This document shows, one piece after another, positions 29,905-37,639 of a stretch of DNA of 64,000 bases. The DNA lies in NCBI GenBank assembly GCA_977017575.1, contig CDRNVI010000021.1, positions 186,001 to 250,000 on the forward strand, read 5' to 3'. Origin of the DNA: Paramoeba atlantica. Lineage: Eukaryota; Discosea. The translations under genes and the position numbers were made by a program. The first letter of the stretch is position 1. Each line of letters starts with the position of its first letter. A model generated the notes under the pieces. That model had not been told where the DNA came from, searched no databases, and was given only the letters and a program-made list of their open reading frames with translations.

Positions 29905-32900
29905 TTTTTTTTTTTTTATAATAGCTATATTAATTATACTTTTTTTTTACGCGTCCTTACTAGCAACAACAACAACAACAACAACTTACTTCCACACTTT
30001 ACGCGTCCTTACATGCGCAACGAAGGACGCAGGTTTTCTGCGGGCATCCGGAGTACCAACATGCGCGCTTGGGCTCGCATAAGGGTCACGTTCATTTCCG
30101 TGAGGAGGCGTTGGAAGGCCTTTCCACGCGAAAGTGTGCCCTGCGAAGCAGCTGAGCGGCGCTCGGCAACTTCTCGGAGAATTCCCCGCGCGCTCTCCGA
30201 CCAGGACCCGAAGGATTCCACCGCCATCGCGGTGAATCTATACCCTTGGGATTCGGCCTCGAGGCGCTCCAAACGTTTGTGTGCCGTAGCGTACCGTTCG
30301 GCAAAGGATCCTGCGTTTCCCACGTTAGCGCCTCGGACTGAGTTCGTATATGTAGGTTGCTGAACGTGAGTTACGCAGAAGTCCAATACCAAACCGGTAG
30401 CTAGGCCAAAGTTTGGGAGGAAGACATCGCCTGGTCTGGTGGGGCCGCCGCCCGGGCCGTGGTTGCCTAGACTGACCTCTCGTTGCGGGGCGAGGTGTGC
30501 CTTGGTGCACACGTCGCAGAAGTGCTCGACAAGGGCGTTGTGCCGGGAGATGAGGCCGTAGCCGCTTTTGCATGCGAGGGCATGCTGGCCATCAGATCCT
30601 AGCGGTTGGTTAGACTTGTCCATAGGGCAAGGGCGGGGGGTGTCGTAGACGTCTGCCCCGAGCCACCAGCGTGCCAGGGCGCGGAACTCCGTAGGGGTAA
30701 GGGCGTACCCCAGCTCTTTGGATGGGAGGACAAAGGCCCAGTTTGCGGCCGCTTCCCCGCTTTGAGAGAGCCATCTCGCTCTCGTTTCCTGATCAGCAGC
30801 CTCGAGCGCGCGGTAGAATTCTCGGGCGGCTATTGCTCGAGAAATGGTTTGTTGCTTAGGCGGAGTTGGACTTGCCGGTGGGGACTCTGGATCCTCTGGT
30901 GAGAGGTACCCTGTATGTACGTCGATGAGGGGTTTGTCGGACAGTTCGTTTACGTGGGCCATTGCCTCGCGGAAACCTTCTGCATCCAGCGCGTCCCATC
31001 CGTCTTGGCTCGCTGCGAAAGAGACAGAGGAAACGTATGCTGCTGAGCAGAAGAGAGACGAGGAGTGAAGACCGAAGCCGCCATATTCCTTTCTGCTCTG
31101 AGCCTGGACGCGTCCGGGAGGATTGAGTGAGCAAAGCGCGTCTTCTAATGCTTGTATCACCGCGGTGTCGAGGCTTGAGCATAGGTCTAATAAGGGTTTG
31201 GTAGGTGTTGCTCGGAGGGAGAAGACGAGCTGGCAAAAGCCAGAACATTGGCGGATGAGGGTTAGTGCTACTTGGGGGTCGTCGATTTTCTTTATAGCGC
31301 TGAGTGTGGACAATGCTGGGGCCAAGGCGTGTTCCCGGAGGTAGTCACTACAGTATTGCGCGGATCCCACCGGGCTGCCGAGGATGCTGAAATTACCGTC
31401 GCGGAGGATTCTCTGTTGCGGGATCTCAGGGAATAGTGCGACGCGGTGTGCGGATGGAGGCTTTAAAATCAATTCACACTTATGAGTGTTAAGAAGGAGT
31501 CCGAGTTGTTGACCTTCCCGTGCGATGATGTCGAGGGCTTGCTTGACGAGTGCTGCCTTTCCGGCGAGGACTCCATCGTCAAGGTACCAGACATGCAGGA
31601 AGAGTTCTTCGGGAAGCTCGGCGTTGATGATCTCCGCGAGGTGACGGATTACCAGGGAAAAAAGGAGTGGCCCCAAGGGGTCACCTTGCTGAACGCCTTC
31701 TGCGGAGTGCACTATGTGTTGTCCGAAAGTGAGATAGCTTTCCGTTTCGTAACACCATTCTACCCATTTAGAGAGGTTCGGGAAATGCTCCTGAGTCAAG
31801 GAAAGAAAGGCGGATCTTGAAACGTTATTAAAAGCGTTTGAGAGGTCAACTTTGCACAGGACGAAATCGGTATCATCAGCGTACTTGGTTACCGTCTGAC
31901 GACACAGGTGAATCATGCGCTCGGCTCCAGCGGCGGTGGCAACACCGTATTGCTGTCCTTGAAAGAACGTACTTGCTTTCGCCTTGCTTGCCGCACAGGC
32001 TGCCTTGCTTGCGATGCGACGAATAGTTTCACCTACGGCTATTGGGCGGATGTCCTGTTCGCCTTTCTGCAGTGCGCAGAGACGAGCTCCGGCGAAATAT
32101 TCGTGGGAGTCAAGGTGAGCCTTACCCGACAGAAGGAGATTAATAAGGTCAGTGAGGGCTGCGAGGGGCTTGGTCTTTGAATCAATGTTCACCAGCAGGG
32201 CCTCTTGGATGTGCTCCGGGCGGAGACCCATGGTGCCACCCGAGGAGCAACGACGAAAGGATTTCACAACCGACTCTAGCTCTTTTTCGGTGACCTGGAG
32301 CTTTTTCGGTGTTCCTGGATCTCTGTTGTGGTGGGAAACGTGTGTGGCGCTAGAGTGGGAAGGCGACAAGGATGTTTTTTCTGAAATTTGGCGAGGGACT
32401 CAGCGTTGTCCGGAGCCAAAGGGGACGAGATGAGGGCTGTGATGGCTCGGGAAAGTTCGCCTTGCCGTGCGAGAAGATCTGCCCGAACTTCTGTTCGCGT
32501 CATTCCTATGCGAGCGGAGACGTCTCGCTTCTTTAGGAAGTCGCTCTCCGCATTCTTCCAGAGGGAGGCATATTCCCCTGACTGCCACCGCAGAAGCGAC
32601 CCCTTTACATGATTAGAATATGATGTGTGACCCTTTCGACCGACGCGGTGGGGTGCAGGGAGTACACATTTCGGCAGCATGGCTAACAACGTCCAGGCGG
32701 TTACGGTGTTGTCCTTCACCGCTTAGTAGAGGACATCTGTCAGCACTGAGGCCCACAGTTGCCGACATCGATAAGGGACATTTTTACAGGTGTTCATCGG
32801 GGTACTGCATATGGTGCGAAGGGACGGTAAGTCGGTAGGCGACTCCCTAAGGTGGTCTGGTGATGAAACCTGAGGATCAATGGGAGAGGCAGCAGGAGGG

Positions 32901-33202
32901 TCGGTGCCTGCGGGGCATGAGCCGAGGTGGGAGGTTTTCTTGGCTAGGTCGTAGTTTTTCCTGCAAGAAGAGCAAAGGAACCTTCCATGGGATGTCCACC
33001 AATCTTCGGAAACGGTATCACTGTGCCGAAGGGCCACGTGGTTGAAATATGCCTGCCATTGACCTCCATGAGACGCTGAGCTCCAGGAGCAGCCTTCGGC
33101 CGGGCATTCTCGGGTCTCGGTAGGCAATAAATTCGAAAGTGTAGCAGCATTGACGCTGTTAGACTGGAGCAGAACGGAGCGGTGAGCCGAGTACGAGTTT
33201 TT

Positions 33203-33232
33203 AGGGCCCGGATTTTGTTCTATACCCCCACG
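33203..33232 (-). other. 2A-like ribosome-skipping motif, second copy
   Basis: ELFRGGIEQNPGP at residues about 150-162 of ORF2. The core I-E-x-N-P-G-P matches the 2A consensus, with G where D is usual before I/V. It forms a repeat of about 40 residues with the first copy (GW-x11-RGG[VI]E-x-NPGP). Confidence 0.65.
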
Positions 33233-33322
33233 AAAGAGTTCCATCTGCGCGGAGCGCTGGGTCCATCCTGTATTAGCTTCCAGCTCGTGGGTGGGTGGGA
33301 TTGAGTTTCGGGCTACGTATTG

Positions 33323-33352
33323 AGGGCCTGGGTTCCATTCCACCCCCCCTCG
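33323..33352 (-). other. 2A-like ribosome-skipping motif, first copy
   Basis: GLMRGGVEWNPGP at residues about 110-122 of ORF2. The core V-E-x-N-P-G-P is the 2A signature used by Ingi and L1Tc of trypanosomes to release the N-terminal part of the polyprotein. G replaces the usual D. Confidence 0.65.
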
Positions 33353-33674
33353 CATAAGACCGATATCGATTTGTGTTTTGCTCCATCCAGATTGAGCAAT
33401 TAGGTCTCGCGTCGGGGCGAAACACCAGAGCGGTCCGTCCGGGGAAGGAATTTCTTTCCACGCAGTGGCAAATTCCGTGTCGATACCAATTTGATTGCAG
33501 AGGGCGAAAGGGCACCGGTCAGGGGGAGTGGTTCGAGGGATGGCAATAAGGGTTCGCCCCGTTGGGTGGGTGAAAACTGCTGTCCTATTGCCTGGGATCG
33601 TACTAGATTGAGGAGCACACTGAAGTGCTGCGCTCACAGAGGTACCGGCAAGTTGTCCGATAGTGCAGTTGAGA

Positions 33675-34925
33675 TCAAGACTGTGCAAATTGCAGGGGAT
33701 GGTTCTGAGATAACTGGTTTATTCGAATACTTGTGACGGAGTTCGGGCAAAAGCGAAGGTGGACGTCCACGCTAGTATCTCCTGGTTCTTGCTCGACGTC
33801 GTCGTCGTCCATCCATTCCTCTATGGGAATGTCGCAAATTTCTCGAGGAGGGAAGGGGGGGTTTCGTAGGGCTGATTGGCCAGAGTACCGTACCATGGGT
33901 AGCAAAACTGACTCAAATGCTTTACTCTCTTCTAGGATGGTCTTCTCCCTCTCTTCTAGAGCTAATCGGAAGGCCCTCTTGATGTCGTGCTCAAGATGGG
34001 TTTGCTGGTGCTCGTTTAGAAGGGAAGCGTCCATAAACTGCTTCGTACATTTAGAGCATACGTGTCCTTGTTTTTTGGTGATGGAAAGTTTACGGGTCAA
34101 GGCAATGTAGTACTGCTTTATGACTTGTAGATTTGCTATGCAAATCTTGTGTCGGGCTAGTTCCTCCTGTGCAAGAAGCTGTGTCACCGCCGAGGAAAAC
34201 TTCTGTGCTTCCGAGCACGCTGCGATGTACCCCAAGAATCCTTCATTGGGCGCACGGGTTCTTTTTGAACTCTGGGGCTGAGACTCCTTCTGAGCCTTGT
34301 CGATTAAGGATAGGCGCTCTTCTAGAGAAAGCGGGCGATACTGGTCCGATTTAGGCTCGTTTGAATTTGCGCCAAGATGAGTAGGTGCGGATGTCGGGCG
34401 GTCGCTGCCATGTGATCCAACCGCTTGAGCGTAGGTACTGCGTCGGTGAGATCCTTTGAAAGGCGCAGTGGAACGAAGTGGGAGTATCGAACCCCCACCG
34501 TGAGAGGGTTTGGGAGAAGAGGCGATGGTACGTTTTTGTGCGGGTAGCATATCACACTCATCGCAGCGTTTAAAGTAGTGGCGCGAAGGAGAAAACGAGG
34601 AAGCGCATAGTTCGCACGTTTTCGACGCCGACGGAGCGTTTGAAAAGGATAGCGAGCATGTCTCACACCACCGGAAGTATGGTCTGGCAGGGGAAAAGGG
34701 GGCAGAGCAAGCTACACATATTTTTTTGTGGGCCACGGTAAGGGAGGAAACAGATTTCGGCGCGGAAGTCTTGAACGGAGAATACGACCTGATAACAGGT
34801 TGTGCAGGAGGGGGTACGAATTTGGGTGAACATTTCACACAAAAGCGATGGGAGGGGCTCTGTGGGACGAAACGCGTGCCACAGTGGCAACACCAGAGCT
34901 TCCCCCCTGATCGAGGGTCATTCAT
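33675..34925 (-). CDS. ORF1 zinc-finger (Gag-like) protein of element A
   Basis: 416 aa from MNDPRSGGKLW; the frame continues upstream into the SL without an ATG. Three Cys4 ribbons occur in the first 130 residues: CCHCGTRFVPQS...FCVKC, CVACSAPFSPARPYFRWCETC (as two CxxC pairs) and CELCASSFSPSRHYFKRCDEC. A classical C2H2 finger, CSKCTKQFMDASLLNEHQQTH, lies near residue 300. Such ORF1 proteins bind the element RNA. The frame is intact and ends TGA at 33675, overlapping ORF2 in a different frame by 14 nt, so ORF2 may be read by frameshift or reinitiation. Confidence 0.8.
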   Translation of the reverse strand: MNDPRSGGKLWCCHCGTRFVPQSPSHRFCVKCSPKFVPPPAQPVIRSYSPFKTSAPKSVSSLTVAHKKICVACSAPFSPARPYFRWCETCSLSFSNAPSASKTCELCASSFSPSRHYFKRCDECDMLPAQKRTIASSPKPSHGGGSILPLRSTAPFKGSHRRSTYAQAVGSHGSDRPTSAPTHLGANSNEPKSDQYRPLSLEERLSLIDKAQKESQPQSSKRTRAPNEGFLGYIAACSEAQKFSSAVTQLLAQEELARHKICIANLQVIKQYYIALTRKLSITKKQGHVCSKCTKQFMDASLLNEHQQTHLEHDIKRAFRLALEEREKTILEESKAFESVLLPMVRYSGQSALRNPPFPPREICDIPIEEWMDDDDVEQEPGDTSVDVHLRFCPNSVTSIRINQLSQNHPLQFAQS

Positions 34926-34967
34926 TGGTGTCTTGTAATTGATTAATGAAAGAAAAAGGTAATAATT

Positions 34968-35026
34968 CAACAAGGTACAGAAACTGTATCTTTATCGTTT
35001 TTTTTTTGTATCTTTATCGTTAAAGA
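34968..35026 (-). other. SL at head of element A, split by a poly(A) micro-insertion
   Basis: Read on the plus strand: 3' SL part 34968-34997, T10 at 34998-35007, then GTATCTTTATCG again (35008-35019, identical to 34986-34997) and TTAAAG. This is a 12-bp direct duplication flanking a pure A-run on the minus strand, the expected footprint of a TPRT event that copied only the tail. Confidence 0.8.
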
Positions 35027-35037
35027 TTTTTTTTTTG

Positions 35038-35115
35038 CAGATATATACGGATGCTTCTATTAAGAGTATGGTTAGTTCTCAGGAAATTCGAAGTGGCGCT
35101 GGTATTGTGGTTATA
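35038..35115 (+). pseudogene. RNase H-like coding fragment between two T-runs
   Basis: The plus strand translates as QIYTDASIKSMVSSQEIRSG and then AGIVVI, which looks like the first strand of a type I RNase H (x-Y-T-D-A/G-S...GAGIVV). It is about 78 bp long, between T10 (35027-35036) and T18 (35116-35133). It is probably a fragment of another retroelement's RNase H caught in the array. Confidence 0.45.
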
Positions 35116-35552
35116 CTTTTTTTTTTTTTTTTTTGAGTACGAATTCTAACTTTTCTTTTATACTACTACGACTTTCCTACTTCATTTCTTAACATTCCCG
35201 TATCTTACCCACTTTTTCCCGTTAACGCGTTTCCACCTACCCGCTTTCCCGTTAACGACTTTCCACTTATTCACTTTCCTTTTCCCACTTTCCCTTTACC
35301 CACTTTCCCTTTACCCACTTTCCCTTTACCCGTTTTCCGCTTAACTTTTTCCCCTACCCCCTCTCCTTTTCCACTTCCCCACGACCTCCAAGTCATTCGC
35401 GCAAGAAGATCACTAAGCAAGGTGCAGATCGCCGGGTCCGGAAACAACTTCGAAACCCACTTACCTCGCACTGGGAACCTCACTCGTAAAAGCGAGGCGC
35501 GAGAATTAGCCCCGTCAGCACGATCAACCCCCGAGGACTTTCCCAGGTGCCT

Positions 35553-36296
35553 TTACCGGCCTGTCCTTCGACGTTCTGCCCGCTTTCGCGCGTTCTTGTT
35601 GACATGGCCGCCCGCTGACACCGAGTTAGCTGAGAGGTTACACATTTTTTGATTGAGATTAGTAACTTCATCTACCCGGTCGAAGGTAAACGTACCCGCC
35701 CGCTGGGTCCTAATCGCCATGACGGCTTTCGGGCCTACTAGGTGCAGAGGAACCTCCGTTGTCTTCAGGTGACCAGTCGACACGCGAAGCTTATCGACCC
35801 TCTCCATGAAGGATTCTAATAAACATACGGTCTCTCCAACGGCATCCATGGCATTCTCATACCAGATGCTTATTAGAGCCTCGTTCGTATGTTCTGCGGG
35901 GAATGGTATTTTGGCGCTGGGCAGCTCACACAAAAGATCATTGGCGAGATTTCGATGGGCACGCCCGGAACCTCTAAGTTCACTGAGGAGGAGGTGGCAA
36001 AGGTCCAAGGATTGGGTATGAATCCTTGAGAGTGTGTGGTAAGCGTCGTCGCACCACAACGCGTAAGTCGTCTCCCCAGAAAGAGGTGGCTCGAAAGGAT
36101 TCCAAACCCAATCCTCCAGTCTGTTACAATTCCTACTGGCGTAATGTGCCAGGCGTCGCGAGAGAGGAAAAACCGGTTCACCATAGTATGCGATGTCTTC
36201 CTCATAAGATGTGCCTGTGTCCCCTGGGTCGAACGGCTCAGAGAGATTGCAATCAGATTCGTAGTCATCCTCGCTGCAAGGAAAAGATTCTGTCAT
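35553..36296 (-). CDS. Orphan 247-aa protein of SL-headed non-autonomous element
   Basis: It starts ATG (MTESFPCSEDDYES) about 41 nt after the SL and ends at 35553. I do not recognise it. The N-terminal 40 residues are acidic. The middle (residues about 60-170) looks helical and includes FEPPLSGETTYALWCDDAYH and SLDLCHLLLSELRG. The C-terminus is basic (NKNARKRAERRRTGR), which may mean nucleic-acid binding. No Cys/His finger, RT, endonuclease or protease motif is seen. It may be a captured host gene spread as a retrocopy, or an accessory protein of the retroelement system. Confidence 0.65.
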   Translation of the reverse strand: MTESFPCSEDDYESDCNLSEPFDPGDTGTSYEEDIAYYGEPVFPLSRRLAHYASRNCNRLEDWVWNPFEPPLSGETTYALWCDDAYHTLSRIHTQSLDLCHLLLSELRGSGRAHRNLANDLLCELPSAKIPFPAEHTNEALISIWYENAMDAVGETVCLLESFMERVDKLRVSTGHLKTTEVPLHLVGPKAVMAIRTQRAGTFTFDRVDEVTNLNQKMCNLSANSVSAGGHVNKNARKRAERRRTGR

Positions 36297-36336
36297 AAAA
36301 CAGAAAACGTAGTAGAGAAAGGAAAAAGAAATAATT

Positions 36337-36373
36337 CAACAAGGTACAGAAACTGTATCTTTATCGTTAAAGC
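36337..36373 (-). other. Spliced-leader sequence at head of the 1.26-kb element
   Basis: Same SL, here preceded by G after the A-run (AAAGCTTTAACG...), followed by AATTATTTC 5'UTR. Confidence 0.85.
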
Positions 36374-36594
36374 TTTTTTTTTGGGGGGGGGATAGTATTG
36401 AGTTTAACGTTTTTATCTACTTTTCGAACACTTTCGCACACTTTTCACACTTCACCGTACTTACTCTCCCCACTTCACCGTACTTACTCCCCACTTTCCA
36501 CACTTTCCCTTAACCCTCTCATCCATCCCCGTCCTTACCCCCTACCCTATACCGACTCGTCCGCGCGAGCGCCCATGTGGTCCAGAGCCTCCGC

Positions 36595-36738
36595 TCCCAC
36601 CCCGTTAGCAGTATAAGATACTTTGTGTTGCTGTACGAGGGTGGGAGATGTGGAGGTGACCTCCGCTCCCACCCCGTTAGCAGTATCAGATACTTTGAGT
36701 TGCTGTACGAGGGTGGGAGACGTGGAGGTAACGAAGCG
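36595..36738 (-). repeat. Two 72-bp tandem units plus a diverged third
   Basis: Each unit has TCCCACCCCGTTAGCAGTAT, a near-palindromic GTATCAGATAC and GAGGGTGGGA, so CCCACCC can pair with GGGTGGG. A diverged copy lies at 36848-36905. 72 bp equals 24 codons, so the frame is kept (STSPTLVQQ-KVS-TANGVGAE). Confidence 0.75.
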
Positions 36739-37084
36739 CAAAGACGCCGTCGCGCCAAGGGCAAAAAGCGGGAAGAGGGACATGGCGGGACGGACGCGGA
36801 GACGAGGGAAAACGACGCCGCAGCCCATCCGTCTGGAACTCTGCCCCCACCCCGTGAGCAAGTATACAATACTTTGGGCTGCTGGCACGGGGGTGGGGGA
36901 CGCAAGAGAGAAAGACAGAAGAACAACGAGCGCGCAGAGGCGGGAGGAAGAGGTGGGGAGACATGACGCGAGGGGATGATGGGATGAGAGAGGGAGGAGG
37001 GTTGCCGGCAACAGAGTGAGAATTTGAGGGGGGTGCCCTCCCATGGTCCAGAAGATGTTGTAGGAAAGAAAAGGAGAAATAATT

Positions 37085-37120
37085 CAACAAGGTACAGAAA
37101 CTGTATCTTTATCGTTAAAG
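37085..37120 (-). other. Spliced-leader sequence at head of the 0.75-kb element
   Basis: Same SL, preceded by the A-run that ends element C (37132-37122) and followed by AATTATTTCTCC. Confidence 0.85.
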
Positions 37121-37556
37121 ATTTTTTTTTTTAACTTTCTATAAATGTACGGTATCACTTTCTTACTTACTTTCCTACTTACTTTACTTCGCCCTTATCA
37201 ACTTCGCCCGCTTCTCTCCCTTCTCCCCCCCCCCCCCAAAGAAACCATCCGCGACTTCCCGACTTCACCCGCTTCTTTCCCTCACTTCCCCCCCCCCGAG
37301 CATCCATCCGCGCCTTCCAAACTTTGCCCTCCGCTTTCCCTCACTTCCCCCCAGAAATCAATCCGCGCGTGCTCCACTCCTTCTTCCAGCAGTGCGCGCT
37401 TCGGACCGGGTCTCTCGACCTCTCCACGGCCTGGCTTGGGAACCCTTCCCTTGTTATACGGGAAGGCGCAGGCGCGGGCATGTGCCGACAGCGGCACGGT
37501 CACGAAGTTGGGTTTTGATCGCCGGATTCGGATGAACATTCCGAATCCATACCTGT

Positions 37557-37596
37557 CTCACATTGGGGTACCTTGCTCGTGAAAGCGAGGCGTGAG
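37557..37596 (-). other. Conserved 3'-region hairpin of element C
   Basis: Outer arms CTCAC/GTGAG, GGGGTACC, inner arms CTCG/CGAG, as in element B and (with CTCGC/GCGAG) the 1.26-kb element at 35465-35503. Confidence 0.6.
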
Positions 37597-37639
37597 GATA
37601 GGCACTGTCGGCTCGATCGGCCTCGGGCCGCTCTGGAGG

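Larger units (their letters stand above)
30009..33688 (-). pseudogene. ORF2 (2A-like motifs, zinc finger, RT, RLE) of element A, broken
   Basis: The N-terminal 321 codons (33688-32723) overlap ORF1's end by 14 nt in another frame. They contain two 2A-like motifs and a zinc-finger block (CPAEGCSWSSASHGGQWQ...FLCSSCRKNYD). A TAA at 32723-32725 interrupts before AVKDNTVTAWTLLAMLPK. A frameshift near 32365, just after an A6 run, leads into the RT: GTMGLRPEHIQ, DLSNAFNNVS, GVQQGDPLGPLLFSLV, VWYLDDGVLAG. The C-terminus has a CPMDKSNQPLGSDGQHALAC knuckle and RLE block TRPGDVFLPNF...VLDFCVTHVQQ, ending at 30009. All catalytic blocks are present; one stop and one frameshift disable it. Confidence 0.85.
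29905..35026 (-). mobile_element. SL-headed two-ORF RT/RLE retrotransposon A
   Basis: From SL (35026-34968, itself interrupted by an A10 insertion) it runs through ORF1, ORF2 and a short 3' region to two A-runs separated by about 22 bp. The 3' region has a repeated ACGCGTCCTTAC and an AAC microsatellite. It lacks the hairpins seen in B, C and the 1.26-kb element, so its 3' recognition may differ. Confidence 0.8.
35116..36373 (-). mobile_element. SL-headed 1.26-kb element with orphan ORF
   Basis: It runs from SL (36373-36337) through a 247-codon ORF to a 3' region with the covarying hairpin (35465-35503) and simple pyrimidine-purine repeats, ending in A18. It encodes no RT. The shared 3' structure suggests it is mobilised by an RT/RLE element of the array. 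Confidence 0.75.
36374..37120 (-). mobile_element. SL-headed 0.75-kb non-autonomous element
   Basis: It runs from SL (37120-37085) to A9 (36382-36374), directly abutting the next SL. A 165-codon frame (37044-36547, ATG) spans it, but its C-terminal half is just the translated tandem repeat, and the N-terminal half is low-complexity. I regard coding as unproven. Confidence 0.7.

Noticed and set aside
33203-33352. Viral origin because of 2A-like motifs
   Set aside because: The same frame carries a zinc finger, non-LTR RT and RLE. 2A motifs are known in non-LTR retrotransposons.
36577-36979. Plus-strand frames of 129 and 118 codons
   Set aside because: They are antisense to the SL-headed 0.75-kb element and follow the 72-bp repeats.
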